A stretch of DNA of 64,000 nt from Terriglobia bacterium (GCA_020072585.1 JAIQGL010000017.1:186001-250000), one strand, 5' to 3'; shown: positions 38,317 through 48,180, numbered from the stretch's first letter. Translations and numbers: made by a program. The notes: generated by a model from the sequence alone, not told the origin.

Positions 38317-39684
38317 ATGCGCATTGCCTACCTAGAGTGCTTTTCCGGTATCAGCGGCGATATGTTTCTGGGCGCCCTGCTGGATGCCGGAGTTCCGCCT
38401 GAGCTCTTTACCAGCACGATAAAAGCCCTGGGCGTGGACGCTCGCCTGGAAATCTCCCGTGTGGACCGCAGCGGCATCAGCGCCACCAAGCTGGACGTGA
38501 TTGCAGCAGGTGAAAAAGAGCTGCCGCGAGAAGAGTTCTGGGAAAAGGAACTAAAAGCGGTACACAGCCACGAGCATGAGCACGGTAGCCACACGCATTC
38601 GCACGACCATGCCCACTCGCACAGCCACGGAGACTCGCATTCGCACAAACACGAGCACGAACACAGTCACTCGCATGAACACGCCCCTAGCCATAGCCAT
38701 TCGCATCGTGGGCTGAAGGAGATCCGGCAGATTATCAATGCCGCAGCCATCAGCCAGTCGGCAAAAGACCGAGCCATCAGAATTTTTGAAGCGCTGGGAG
38801 CGGCAGAAGCGAAAGTCCATAATTCAGACGTGGAGAAAATCCATTTCCATGAAGTCGGGGCGATTGACGCGATTGTGGACATCGTCTGCGCCTCAGTTGG
38901 CGCGGAAGCCCTCGGGGTGGATGAGTGGATTTGTTCACCGCTGAACGTTGGAGGAGGAACGGTGGTCTGCGCCCACGGCACGTTTCCCATCCCTGCGCCA
39001 GCAACTCTGGAACTGCTGAAGAAGGCTCCCGTTTACTCCGGCGAAATACAGAAAGAGCTGGTTACGCCCACGGGCGCGGCGATCGTCAGCATATTGGCGT
39101 CGCGCTTCTCACGCTTCCCCACGCTGAAAGCGGAAAAGGTCGGCTACGGCGCGGGCACACGCAACTTCAAGAACTTCCCGAACGTTTTACGGCTCACCGT
39201 GGGTGAAACGGCCGCGCTGCATGAGTCACCATTTCCGGTGGAAGAAATCACAGTGCTTGAAGCCAACATTGATGATATGTCGCCGCAGGTCTTTGGCTAC
39301 GTGATGGAAGAGGCCCTGCAACAAGGTGCGCTGGATGTCTTTGGCACACCTGTTCAGATGAAAAAAAGCCGTCCTGGCATGCTGTTGACCGTGCTGTGCC
39401 GGAATGAAGACAGCCAGCGCCTGACCCGGCTTATTTTGGCTGAGACCACAACATTGGGCGTTCGCATCCGGCGTGAAACCAGGGCCGCGCTGGCCCGCCG
39501 GCACATGAGCGTCAGCACCAAATGGGGCGAAGTACGCATGAAGCTCGCCAACCTGAACGGCAGTGTCAGCAACTACGCTCCTGAGTATGAAGATTGCAGC
39601 CGTATCGCTAAAGAACAGAAAGTGCCATTGAAAACCGTCATGCAGGAAGCTATTAAAGTTTATCTGGAAGCAACCAATGGATAA
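38317..39684 (+). CDS. larC: Nickel insertion protein LarC (DUF111 family)
   Basis: 455 residues. LarC is the CTP-dependent nickel cyclometallase that completes the nickel-pincer cofactor of lactate racemase-type enzymes. Landmarks are YLECFSGISGDMFLGALLDAGV, EKIHFHEVGAIDAIVDIVC, NVGGGTVVCAHGTFPIPAPAT and LEANIDDMSPQVFGYVMEEAL. A histidine-rich insert (residues 83-130, about 22 His in 48) should store or deliver nickel. It is one continuous frame, unlike the lactobacillar gene split by a programmed frameshift. No larA, larB or larE is in the window, so the client enzyme is elsewhere. It overlaps metG by 8 bases. Confidence 0.93.
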   Translation: MRIAYLECFSGISGDMFLGALLDAGVPPELFTSTIKALGVDARLEISRVDRSGISATKLDVIAAGEKELPREEFWEKELKAVHSHEHEHGSHTHSHDHAHSHSHGDSHSHKHEHEHSHSHEHAPSHSHSHRGLKEIRQIINAAAISQSAKDRAIRIFEALGAAEAKVHNSDVEKIHFHEVGAIDAIVDIVCASVGAEALGVDEWICSPLNVGGGTVVCAHGTFPIPAPATLELLKKAPVYSGEIQKELVTPTGAAIVSILASRFSRFPTLKAEKVGYGAGTRNFKNFPNVLRLTVGETAALHESPFPVEEITVLEANIDDMSPQVFGYVMEEALQQGALDVFGTPVQMKKSRPGMLLTVLCRNEDSQRLTRLILAETTTLGVRIRRETRAALARRHMSVSTKWGEVRMKLANLNGSVSNYAPEYEDCSRIAKEQKVPLKTVMQEAIKVYLEATNG

Positions 39685-41752
39685 GGGCAGCCAAAAGTTT
39701 TACATTACGACGCCCATTTACTACGTAAACGCGCGTCCGCACGTGGGACACGCCTATACCACGCTGGTGTGTGACGCGATTGCGCGCCGCAAGCGCATGC
39801 TGGGCTTTGATACCTACTTCCTCACCGGCACGGATGAGCATGGCCAGAAGATTGAGCGCTCCGCCGTGGCCGCCGGAATGACGCCCAAGCAGTTCGCCGA
39901 CGAGGTTTCAGGGTTGTTCCGCTCACTGTTTGAGAAAATGAACATCTCAAACGACGATTTCATACGCACGACCGAGTCACGCCATAAAGCGGGCGCGCAG
40001 GAGCTGTTCCGCCGCCTGCAGGCGAACGGACACATTTACAAGGGCAAATACACTGGCCAGTACTGCGTTTTTGACGAGCTGTATGTCGACGCCGCGGGCC
40101 CCGGCGCCCCCTGCCCGGAGTGCGGGCGGCCCACCGAAACGGTCAGCGAAGAGAATTACTACTTTAAGCTTTCCGCCTTTGCTGACCAGTTGCTGGCGCA
40201 CTACCAGCAGAATCCTGGATTCATCCGCCCGGAAACCCGTCGCAATGAGGTGATTGCCTTCGTCAAGAGCGGCCTGCGCGATCTCTCCATCAGCCGCAGC
40301 ACCTTCAAGTGGGGGATTCCCGTCCCCGGCGATCCCAAGCACGTGATGTATGTGTGGCTGGACGCGCTGATCAATTACTGCTCCGCGATCGGCCTGGGAT
40401 CAAAAGACGAAGCGGAGCAGAAAAAATTCGAGCATTACTGGCCGGCGGATGTGCACATGATCGGCAAGGAGATCATTCGTTTTCACTGCGTCTATTGGCC
40501 TGCCTTCCTCATGGCCGCCGGCCTTCCGCTGCCGCGCTCCGTGGTGGCGCATGGCTGGCTGTTGTTCGAGGAAAACAAGATGTCAAAATCGCGCGGCAAC
40601 ATTGTGCGCGCGGAAACCGTTATCGACGTAATGGGCAATGACGCATTGCGTTACTTCCTGCTGCGCGAAGTCGTATTTGGGCATGACGGCTCCTTCAGCT
40701 TTGATGCCCTGGTACAGCGCTATAACTCTGATCTGGCCAATGATCTAGGCAATCTCTCCAGTCGTACGCTGACCATGATCAACCGTTATTTCAACGGCTC
40801 TGTTCCTTATCCTTCGCCGACTGTGGCGCGCAAAGCCACCGACGACGTGATTAAAGAGCACGCACTGAAGGTGATCCAGGAGTTTGGTGAACTGTTCGAC
40901 GATTTCCAGTTCTCCCGTGCTCTGGAAACCGCGTGGAGCCTGGTTGGCGATGTCAATAAGTATCTGGTCGACGAAGAACCGTGGATTGTGGCCGAGAAAG
41001 AAGGCGAGGAAAATAAAGCCCGCCTGGCGACGATCCTATATACGGCGGCAGAGGCGCTACGGATCGTTACCGCGCTGGCGCATCCGATGCTGCCGGAATC
41101 CACGGCAAAAATCTGGAACCAGCTTGGGCTGGGCGAGATCAGCAAGTTCAACCTGGCTGAACTGAAGTGGGCGCAATTACCGTTAGGCGGCAAACTAGGC
41201 AAAGTGGAACCGGTATTTCCTCGCGCCGACAAAACTTCAATCGAGAGGATGCAACAAATGGAACAGGAGCGAGCAGCACAGGCTGCCTCCACCGCAACGT
41301 CATCAGCCGCGACTGCGCCCGCTCAGGCAGGACAACCGGCGACACAGGCCGCCCACGGCCCAACGGATGCCGCGCCACCGGCCAAAGCTGCACCGCCTGT
41401 TCAAGCCGCAGCTGTTGCTGACGGAAAAATCTCCATTGACGACTTTATGAAAGTGGAGTTGCGAGTCGGCATGGTGAAAGTGGCGGAAAAAGTAAAGGGC
41501 GCGGACAAATTGCTGCGCCTGGAAGTGGACATAGGCACGGAAGTCCGCCAGCTGGTCGCCGGAATCGCCCTGGCGTATAAGCCGGAAGACCTGATTGGAC
41601 GCAAAGTCGTCATCGTCGCCAACCTTCAGCCGCGCAAACTGCGCGGACTGGAATCCAACGGCATGATCGTGGCTGCGTCCGTTGGCGAAGACGGCAAACC
41701 GGTGCTGGCGGGATTTCTGGAAGATGTACCCATCGGAGCCAAGCTGAAATAA
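39677..41752 (+). CDS. metG: Methionyl-tRNA synthetase with C-terminal tRNA-binding domain
   Basis: 691 residues. HIGH-type motif PHVGHAYTT, zinc-knuckle cysteines (CVFDELYVDAAG, CPECGRPTE) and the signature ENKMSKSRGN. After the anticodon-binding helices comes a low-complexity Ala/Pro/Gln linker (about 535-580), then an EMAP/Trbp111-type OB-fold domain (SIDDFMKVELRVGMVKVAEKV). Charges initiator and elongator tRNA-Met. The start lies inside the 3' end of larC (8-base overlap), so the two are cotranscribed. Confidence 0.96.
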   Translation: MDKGSQKFYITTPIYYVNARPHVGHAYTTLVCDAIARRKRMLGFDTYFLTGTDEHGQKIERSAVAAGMTPKQFADEVSGLFRSLFEKMNISNDDFIRTTESRHKAGAQELFRRLQANGHIYKGKYTGQYCVFDELYVDAAGPGAPCPECGRPTETVSEENYYFKLSAFADQLLAHYQQNPGFIRPETRRNEVIAFVKSGLRDLSISRSTFKWGIPVPGDPKHVMYVWLDALINYCSAIGLGSKDEAEQKKFEHYWPADVHMIGKEIIRFHCVYWPAFLMAAGLPLPRSVVAHGWLLFEENKMSKSRGNIVRAETVIDVMGNDALRYFLLREVVFGHDGSFSFDALVQRYNSDLANDLGNLSSRTLTMINRYFNGSVPYPSPTVARKATDDVIKEHALKVIQEFGELFDDFQFSRALETAWSLVGDVNKYLVDEEPWIVAEKEGEENKARLATILYTAAEALRIVTALAHPMLPESTAKIWNQLGLGEISKFNLAELKWAQLPLGGKLGKVEPVFPRADKTSIERMQQMEQERAAQAASTATSSAATAPAQAGQPATQAAHGPTDAAPPAKAAPPVQAAAVADGKISIDDFMKVELRVGMVKVAEKVKGADKLLRLEVDIGTEVRQLVAGIALAYKPEDLIGRKVVIVANLQPRKLRGLESNGMIVAASVGEDGKPVLAGFLEDVPIGAKLK

Positions 41753-41844
41753 CTGCTCTTACCCGAGGAATCGTTATGGCTTGATAGTTCGGGCCAGCGT
41801 CTCCACCATTCATCTTCGTCGGCACTTCTGTTATCTTGGCGAGC

Positions 41845-42888
41845 ATGCGGATTGCATGGATTCACCTGCGGTTTGCGTTTCTGGGCACGATTTTCCTGAT
41901 CGGGTCATTGCCAAAGACCGCGGGCGCACTCGACCCGATGGCACTTTACCTCCCGGATCAAAACCAGACAGATCAAATCATTGTTCCCGATGGCACGCAG
42001 ATTGAGCTGCGTTTTGCGCAAGACGTTTGGGGGCAGGCGGTCAAGAAATCCGCTCTTCCGGTCCAGGTTGCCGGCCAAGTCCAGCCCGGCGATACAGTGC
42101 ATCTGGTTTCCGTGGCCGATGTCCGGATTGGCGCGCGGGTCGTTATTGCCAAGGGCGCACTGGCGCAGGCCACGGTTGTCGACGTTGTCGCGCCGATCAT
42201 GTATGAAAGGCAACAGGCGTCAGAGACAGGATTATTTCTCCGTCTTGACTGGCTAAAGAGCATTAATGGCGCAGAGATTCCGCTTCGCGCCTTCAAGAAA
42301 GGCGCTTCGGGCCGCTTTCATGTAAAGGTTGTCTCTGACGGCAAGCGAGCAAAGGTGTTCCCCGACAAGATCACCCCGTTTCTTTCCAAAATGGCCACAT
42401 CCAACGATGAAGACGATGCTGGACACCGTATCGCCCAACGCGGTATCCAAAAAACAGATGGGCCCAAAAACTGGATTCCGGCGGGAACCACGATTACAAG
42501 CTTTGTCCAGGGAGCGTTTCCGCTGAATGCCGCCGAGGTGGAGCAAGCCCAGGCACAACTTCCCAAGTTGAATTCCGGAGCTATGCTGTCCATCTATCGA
42601 AGTCAGGACCATAAGTCGGTCCAGCGCGCCGTCTCCTGCGACAGCCAGGAACCAACACAGATCGGAGAGCGGCAGTATGTTGTGTTGGCGCTCGCAGCCG
42701 GACAACACAGCTGCCAAGTGGACAAGGAAGAACCACTGGTCATCAATGTTCGCGCCGGAGATGAGGTTTTCGCCCATCTGCACCCGCGGACACTGGGTGG
42801 AGGATGGACCCTCAAACTGGTCTCTACGTCGGAAGGCGAGGCGGGCGTGGCCGCCGCTGAACTGGTTTCAGCGGTAACACCACGATAA
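41845..42888 (+). CDS. Secreted protein of unknown function
   Basis: About 347 residues. I used the ATG at 41845; a TTG three codons earlier is possible, and the ribosome site is poor. Signal peptide WIHLRFAFLGTIFLIGSLPKTAGA is followed by repeated beta-rich segments (GTQIELRFAQDVWGQAVKKS, QPGDTVHLVSVADVRIGARVVIAKGALAQATV), a pattern seen in envelope-stress and DUF2846-like proteins of Acidobacteriota. A later part (SIYRSQDHKSVQRAVSCDSQEPTQI, QHSCQVDKEEPLVINVRAGDE) fits that idea. Exported, otherwise unknown. Confidence 0.65.
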   Translation: MRIAWIHLRFAFLGTIFLIGSLPKTAGALDPMALYLPDQNQTDQIIVPDGTQIELRFAQDVWGQAVKKSALPVQVAGQVQPGDTVHLVSVADVRIGARVVIAKGALAQATVVDVVAPIMYERQQASETGLFLRLDWLKSINGAEIPLRAFKKGASGRFHVKVVSDGKRAKVFPDKITPFLSKMATSNDEDDAGHRIAQRGIQKTDGPKNWIPAGTTITSFVQGAFPLNAAEVEQAQAQLPKLNSGAMLSIYRSQDHKSVQRAVSCDSQEPTQIGERQYVVLALAAGQHSCQVDKEEPLVINVRAGDEVFAHLHPRTLGGGWTLKLVSTSEGEAGVAAAELVSAVTPR

Positions 42889-42942
42889 CGCAACTAATCG
42901 TTGCGGAGCTCCCATTAAGTTTGGCAGCCTAAATGTTGTTTC

Positions 42943-44049
42943 CTAGCGGCCGGCATGATCGCGTAGCTCGTGAATCCGTGCCGCGAGCGATTGCGCCTCC
43001 GCCGTCAGATTGCCGGAAAGAGCGGCGGCAGCCTGCATCTCACGCTCAGCGTCCTCGAGTTGGGACATCTGCAGATAAGCTTTTGCCAGGTAAAAATGCG
43101 CAGACTGCGTGAACGATGAGGCCGGCGCAGCCAGCACCTCTTTCAGCGGGGCCACAGACTCCGAAGGATGCCCTTGCAACAACCGGCAAACGCCCAGATA
43201 AAAATTGGCTGGGACCGCCCTAGGTTGACTTTGGACGGTTTTCTCCAGCAGGTGGGCTGCGTCCTCGTAGTGGCCTTCAACGTAAGCCAGCATGGCCTGT
43301 TGGAAAAAAGCACGGCCTGGCCCTGTCATGGAAGAAAAGGATGACGATGGTTTTGCGCCCGGCTCAGTTCCCGGCCCGGTAGAACCGCCGGGCTGGTTAA
43401 AGGTGTAGGGCGGCGCTTGCACGGCGGCCAGACGATAGAGTTCCACGGCGCCTTCTTCACTCATTCCCGGAGAAGCTGGCTCTTTCCGCGCGTTGCTAGG
43501 CGTGGAACTGGGGACAGGAGTTGGGTGGCTTGTAGCAACCTGCGTCTCGGGCATTACCTTTGGCCCCTCCGCTTCCCGACTGTCGCGACCCGGTTTTATT
43601 TCTGGCCGTGGGTTTTTCTTTTCTGCTCTCTGTGCCGGATGGTCTGAAGCATGCTGCTCGCTTCCAGCTTCATTCCGGGGTCTAGGCGCAACCGGCGTGT
43701 TTGGAGGAACCTCCGTTGGAGTGTTGGCAGTTTGTGCCGGCTTGCGGCTGCTCTGGCGAAACAGATAGACCCCTGCTGCTACCAGGATAAGGACCGCAGC
43801 GGCAATCCCAACGCGGCCCCAGCCAGAGGTCCAAAACTTTCTTGCCGCAGCCCCAGGGGCTTCTTGCGGGACAGTCGCAAGGCCGGCACGGATAGTCTTC
43901 AGCGTTTCCGCATGTGCCAGACAGTGCGGACAACTCAGAAGATGTATCTCAAGATCGTCCTGCAAAGCAGGGTCAAGCCGGCCGTTCAGGTACTTTTCCA
44001 CGAGTTCGCCATCTGCTATACGCTGGCAATCCATTGTCTCCCGCAACAT
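42943..44049 (-). CDS. Anti-sigma factor with zinc finger and tetratricopeptide-like C-terminus
   Basis: 368 residues. The cytoplasmic N-terminus carries the zinc-binding anti-sigma motif (HLLSCPHC), then a membrane helix (about 83-100, GIAAAVLILVAAGVYLF), a Pro/Ser-rich periplasmic linker, and TPR-like repeats near the C-terminus (FFQQAMLAYVEGHYEDAAHLLEKT, HFYLAKAYLQMSQLEDAEREM). It lies 23 bases after an ECF sigma gene and should hold that factor at the membrane. The TPR part may sense periplasmic protein or peptides. Starts at 44049 (AAGGA upstream) or 44034 are both possible. Confidence 0.85.
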   Translation of the reverse strand: MLRETMDCQRIADGELVEKYLNGRLDPALQDDLEIHLLSCPHCLAHAETLKTIRAGLATVPQEAPGAAARKFWTSGWGRVGIAAAVLILVAAGVYLFRQSSRKPAQTANTPTEVPPNTPVAPRPRNEAGSEQHASDHPAQRAEKKNPRPEIKPGRDSREAEGPKVMPETQVATSHPTPVPSSTPSNARKEPASPGMSEEGAVELYRLAAVQAPPYTFNQPGGSTGPGTEPGAKPSSSFSSMTGPGRAFFQQAMLAYVEGHYEDAAHLLEKTVQSQPRAVPANFYLGVCRLLQGHPSESVAPLKEVLAAPASSFTQSAHFYLAKAYLQMSQLEDAEREMQAAAALSGNLTAEAQSLAARIHELRDHAGR

Positions 44050-44072
44050 AATTCCTTCCCATCCCTGTGTGG

Positions 44073-44657
44073 TTACTGAGGCCGCTTGTGTGACAGGCCG
44101 GCGAGCTTTTCCGCAATTTTTTTTACCAGTCTCGATTTTCGCGCTCGCACTGCGTCATGGGATAGATTCAGCCGTCGCGCAATGTCCGCCAAAGAGTGCC
44201 CCTCCAGCAGTGACCAGACCAGGAGTTTCCGGTCCAGCGGCGCGCACGAGTCGAGTTCACGGTGCAGAAGCCGTTGCCTCTCCGCGAGTTCCAGATCGTC
44301 AACAAGATCGCCGCCGCGCAGTTCCGCGTCGGGAAGGTCACACTCTGCGCGGTGCGCACGCGAGCGGAGAAAGTTGTTAATGAGATTGCGCGCCGTGCCT
44401 TGCACAAAGGCCGGGAGCTTTTCCGCGTCACGCAACTGGCCTGCACGCACGGCTGCCAGGACCGCAAGAAAGACGTCCTGCGTAAGATCGCGGGCTGCCT
44501 CAGAATCGCGCGTCCGCACGGTGGCAATCAGGAAGATGCCTCGGGAATAGGCGGCATATAGTTCCGCTTCAGCGGCGGTGTCACCCGCTCGAATCCGTTC
44601 CACCAATAACGCGTGGTTGGCTGTTGCCGCCGATTCCGTATTGGCCTCCCTTTCCAT
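44073..44657 (-). CDS. ECF-type RNA polymerase sigma factor
   Basis: About 194 residues from the ATG at 44657; upstream codons to 44780 do not look like sigma factor and overlap the divergent gene leader. Region 2: LYAAYSRGIFLIATVRTRDSEAARDLTQDVFLAVLAAV; region 4: LDRKLLVWSLLEGHSLADIARRLNLSHDAVRARKSRL. It directs RNA polymerase to a small regulon and is paired with the membrane anti-sigma gene just downstream. Confidence 0.9.
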   Translation of the reverse strand: MEREANTESAATANHALLVERIRAGDTAAEAELYAAYSRGIFLIATVRTRDSEAARDLTQDVFLAVLAAVRAGQLRDAEKLPAFVQGTARNLINNFLRSRAHRAECDLPDAELRGGDLVDDLELAERQRLLHRELDSCAPLDRKLLVWSLLEGHSLADIARRLNLSHDAVRARKSRLVKKIAEKLAGLSHKRPQ

Positions 44658-44850
44658 GACTCCGGACAATCCTGGATGGCAAATGCAATAACAACGCTGC
44701 CAGTTGTTGCGGGACCAAGGCCACTGCGGCCTGAAAATTTTCTTGCCGCTCCATGTCACACTTCGCCCGCTTGCGCCCACAGATTACAGAACAGCGGGCC
44801 GCCCGGGCAACGGCTGCCCCCTGATTCTACTTTTATCAGGAGAACAAAGC

Positions 44851-45534
44851 ATGAACCAAAGATTCAAAGCAGTGCTGGTGGCGGCAGCGTTGTTTTCAAC
44901 CATAGCCGGGCCCGCTTCCAGGGCCTGGGCACAAGGTGTTGGGTCAAGGTCAGAGATCAGCGCCGGATACACCTACGCCAGCGTGGACCAAAACGTGGGA
45001 TTCGGCAGCAGCGGCCGCCTGAATTCCAATGGCTGGAATACAGCATTCACAATCGGGGCACGCCCGTCCTTTGGCTGGGAATTCAACTTCGCCAATGTCA
45101 GGCATTCGGAATCCGGCGACGCCGTGGTAGGCGGAATCGGCGCCGTACAGGCAAAAGCTTCGGAACAGCTGAATACTTTTGTGACTGGACCACGATTCAT
45201 TCTGGATCGGGGCCCGGCAAGACCATTCTTTCATGCACTCTTCGGTATCGATCATGAGAGCCTGTCTGTTTCGACTTCATCCGCCACTACGTCCGACAGT
45301 GAAAGCATCAGCGACAATTCTTTTGCCGCCGTGCTGGGCGGTGGTCTGGTAATCCCTTTGAGCAGGCACATGGGCTTGATCACGGAAGGTGACTACTTGC
45401 TCACACGCCACGGAATTCCGAATGATATTGCTATTTTGGCAGGGATTCCATCATCCAGCGCAACTCAGCATAATTTTCGCGTGACAGCCGGAATCGTTTT
45501 CCGCCTTGGTTCCGGGTTTGAAAGGTCGAAATGA
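44851..45534 (+). CDS. Outer-membrane beta-barrel protein
   Basis: About 227 residues from the ATG at 44851, which follows AGGAGAACAAAGC. Signal peptide (LVAAALFSTIAGPASRAWAQ), then alternating beta-strand pattern with eight or so strands (SEISAGYTYASVDQNVGF, TAFTIGARPSFGWEFNFANV) and a C-terminal strand close to aromatic-x-aromatic ends (FRVTAGIVFRLG). This fits an OmpA-like eight-stranded barrel. Divergent from the ECF sigma gene, so it is a candidate target of it. Confidence 0.8.
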   Translation: MNQRFKAVLVAAALFSTIAGPASRAWAQGVGSRSEISAGYTYASVDQNVGFGSSGRLNSNGWNTAFTIGARPSFGWEFNFANVRHSESGDAVVGGIGAVQAKASEQLNTFVTGPRFILDRGPARPFFHALFGIDHESLSVSTSSATTSDSESISDNSFAAVLGGGLVIPLSRHMGLITEGDYLLTRHGIPNDIAILAGIPSSSATQHNFRVTAGIVFRLGSGFERSK

Positions 45535-45603
45535 TCGTTCAACATGCTATATGGCCACGCGATAAATGCGCTGTCCAGCAATAACGGATAAGTGCACCGC
45601 GCG

Positions 45604-45634
45604 CCGCCTGCAACTACATCGGGGTTGCAGGCGG
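45604..45634. repeat. 11-bp perfect hairpin after the beta-barrel gene
   Basis: CCGCCTGCAAC and GTTGCAGGCGG pair exactly around a 9-base loop, 69 bases past the beta-barrel stop. No clear U-run follows, so a Rho-independent terminator is doubtful. A REP-like or mRNA-end hairpin is as likely. Confidence 0.6.
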
Positions 45635-45727
45635 AACGCTTTTGGGGAACTCGACCTGTGTGCTGCATCCACGGTGCAGCTGACACTCGAGAGTAACCCG
45701 GCAGACGCGATAACATAGACGTCAGCC

Positions 45728-46525
45728 ATGTACATCGACTCGCACGCCCACGTTGAGGGCCACAAATTTGATTCCGATCGCGCCGAGATGCTCGCCCGCG
45801 CCTGTGAAGCGGGCCTGGAGCGCATTCTCGCCATCGGCAGCGGTACCGGCCCGGGAACCTACGACTGCGCGCTGAAGATCGCTGAGCAGCATGATTGGAT
45901 CTTCGCCAGCACCGGATTGCATCCTCATGAGGCTAGTGTAGCGACGGAAGCTGATTACCGTGAGATGGCGCGGCTGGCAAAACATCCGAAGCTGATTGCG
46001 TGGGGTGAAATTGGCCTGGATTATTTTTACGACCACTCGCCGCGCGAAGTGCAGAAAGAAGTCTTTCGCCGCCAGATGGAACTAGCTCAAGACGCCAAGC
46101 TGCCCATCATCATCCATTGCCGACCGTCGAACAACAGTGAAAATGCCTGGGACGACACTTTGCAAATGCTGCGCGATCACTGGGCGCCCAGCGGGCTGCC
46201 GGGAATTCTCCACTGCTTTACCGGCGAATGGAAGCACGCGCAGGCCGCGCTGGATTTTGGCTTCTACATTTCCTTTGCCGGCAACGTAAGTTTTCCCAAA
46301 GCGAAAAATATCCGTGACGCCGCGAAACAGGTCCCGCTAGACCGCATGCTGATAGAAACAGATTCGCCCTATCTCGCGCCTGTGCCGCATCGCGGCAAGC
46401 GCAACGAACCCGGCTTTGTCGTCAATACCGCCGAAGCGATCGCCCAATTGCGCGGAACCAGCAAAGAAGAAATCGGGCACAAGACTGCGGAGAATTTCTA
46501 TCGGTTGTTCCCGCAGACGCGATAA
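45728..46525 (+). CDS. tatD: TatD-family metal-dependent deoxyribonuclease
   Basis: 265 residues, TIM-barrel amidohydrolase fold. Metal ligands are visible: YIDSHAHV, ASTGLHPHEA, WGEIGLDYFYD, PIIIHCR, GILHCFTG and LIETDSPYLAPVPHRGKRNEP. It is a cytoplasmic 3'-5' exonuclease or quality-control hydrolase. No partner genes are close. Confidence 0.94.
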   Translation: MYIDSHAHVEGHKFDSDRAEMLARACEAGLERILAIGSGTGPGTYDCALKIAEQHDWIFASTGLHPHEASVATEADYREMARLAKHPKLIAWGEIGLDYFYDHSPREVQKEVFRRQMELAQDAKLPIIIHCRPSNNSENAWDDTLQMLRDHWAPSGLPGILHCFTGEWKHAQAALDFGFYISFAGNVSFPKAKNIRDAAKQVPLDRMLIETDSPYLAPVPHRGKRNEPGFVVNTAEAIAQLRGTSKEEIGHKTAENFYRLFPQTR

Positions 46526-46626
46526 GAAGCGAACCAGGGACCAAGAGCACACACGGGACGGGCCAGCGAACGCCAGGAGCATGTCTCTGGATGTCTTGGC
46601 ACCCGGTGATCAGTATCTTGCCGCAG

Positions 46627-48132
46627 CTATTTCTCTCCACACGCTTTGATGTCGGGCTGTCGCATGACAACTTCCTTATGGAATAGATCCATCTTCTTGT
46701 CGCCGGCCTGCTTCCCCAGGATTTTCAGGTCGGCCCCTGCCTGGCCGGTCACAGTGATTCTTTCCAGCTTGCAGGGCACCAGGCTCAACGAACCCGCCGA
46801 GGCCATAGTGAAAACCGTGACCACCTGAACGTAGGCTGAAGCTTCATTCTTGAAATAATCCTTGGCTTTCTGGGCCAGAGTGTTCTTGGCGAGAGAGGCC
46901 GCAACCCGGTCGGCAAAGCCCGAGGGGATGTCCTTCTCCAGAACTTCGAAGCCGCTCTCCGTTCCCAGGTTGAGTGATAGTTTGGGGATGGAAACACCGA
47001 TCAGGATTGCGTGCGGAGCAAGCGACATGGTGGTCGAGTTCTTCATCCTGCCATCGGCCTCCGCCGTACCTGCCGAGGATGGAGCGCCGTTGGTTACCGA
47101 AATTCCCTGCGCACCACTGAAATTCACGGTAAATGAGCCTTTGGCAACTTCCTTCTTTGCCCCAAACCCCGGCTTCACGATGAAGTTCTCTTCCACTTTC
47201 AATACAAATGGAATCCCGGCAATGGGCAGCGGCGTGATGAGTGCGGCCGGCAGTTTGAATGACGCATCCTCAAGCCCCGCGGCGTCGCCCTCGCCACGGA
47301 TGGCGGACCAGTCAATATTGAACTCTCCGCTGAAATTGGAGTTGGAAAATGAGAAGTCCGAAGCTCCGCCATTCTCGATAGTCATGCTGGCGGCACTCAT
47401 GAACTCGCTGATGTGCCCTTTTCCTTCGAGCACGGCTTCCAGGCTGTTGAATTCTTTTGAAACCTTGAAACGCACATTCAATTGCTTCGCTTCGGGCGTG
47501 GAAGAAAAGTTATAGTGCCAGCCCTTTTCCTCCCCTGAGCCGCTATCAGCATGCACAATACCCCACTCCCGCAGGTTGCTCCAGCGGTCCTCGCCGCTAT
47601 CAGGCAGGGCCGCGGACATACTGCCGAATTGAATGGGCGCCTTCCAGGAAATCGTCCCGTGCTGGATCAGGTCGCCCAGGCCAGCGCGCTCGGCCACAAT
47701 GACTCGATGCCCTTCCATTTCAGAAGACGAAAGCACGTTCATCACCGCCAGGTTTTCCAGGAACATGACTTTGCCGGGCACGAGTTGCCGGGCCTTGTCG
47801 TCAGCCAGATCAAACACAAAGACCTGGCCATCGCGGCTAAGACTGAGCAGGCTCTTCCGCCATTGGTTTTCCACGATCTGCACTGTGTTGGGCGTATAGG
47901 TTACGTTGAAGACGGTGCCGGGCAGATCGCGCAGGTCGCGAAAAGGACGGCTGATGATCCCGCCCTGTTTCGTTCTCGCCATTCCGCTGGAAACGTTGCC
48001 GGCAGGCATACCCTGGCCGGATTGCTGCTTTTGCGAATCTTTCCTGCACCCGGAAGCCAGGAGCAGACAGAGTGAACAGGCAATTACACACACGCGCCAC
48101 AAATGGCGCAGATCAGACTTGAATGAATACAC
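46627..48132 (-). CDS. Predicted lipoprotein of unknown function
   Basis: 501 residues. A type II signal peptide with lipobox (LLLASGC, Cys about 29) shows lipid anchoring. The N-terminal half has a short WD/propeller-like phrase (SLLSLSRDGQVFVFDLADDKARQLVPGK); the rest is beta-rich with no family I recognise (NGGASDFSFSNSNFSGEFNIDWSAI). It is followed on the opposite strand by tatD. Periplasmic-facing, role unknown. Confidence 0.7.
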   Translation of the reverse strand: MYSFKSDLRHLWRVCVIACSLCLLLASGCRKDSQKQQSGQGMPAGNVSSGMARTKQGGIISRPFRDLRDLPGTVFNVTYTPNTVQIVENQWRKSLLSLSRDGQVFVFDLADDKARQLVPGKVMFLENLAVMNVLSSSEMEGHRVIVAERAGLGDLIQHGTISWKAPIQFGSMSAALPDSGEDRWSNLREWGIVHADSGSGEEKGWHYNFSSTPEAKQLNVRFKVSKEFNSLEAVLEGKGHISEFMSAASMTIENGGASDFSFSNSNFSGEFNIDWSAIRGEGDAAGLEDASFKLPAALITPLPIAGIPFVLKVEENFIVKPGFGAKKEVAKGSFTVNFSGAQGISVTNGAPSSAGTAEADGRMKNSTTMSLAPHAILIGVSIPKLSLNLGTESGFEVLEKDIPSGFADRVAASLAKNTLAQKAKDYFKNEASAYVQVVTVFTMASAGSLSLVPCKLERITVTGQAGADLKILGKQAGDKKMDLFHKEVVMRQPDIKACGEK

Positions 48133-48180
48133 TTCTACGACTCCTCAGATGAGCTTTCGGTTGGGTTGAGATTACGTTCG

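Noticed and set aside
38571-38710. CRISPR-like or tandem repeat array
   Set aside because: The short repeating CAC/CAT triplets encode a polyhistidine segment of LarC; no spacer structure.
38551-38820. Minus-strand ORF opposite the His-rich part of larC
   Set aside because: Its Met/Val/Arg repeats are just the antisense of the His codons; no ribosome site.
45547-45834. Minus-strand ORF opposite tatD start
   Set aside because: Overlaps the conserved TatD N-terminus and the 11-bp hairpin; no supporting signal.
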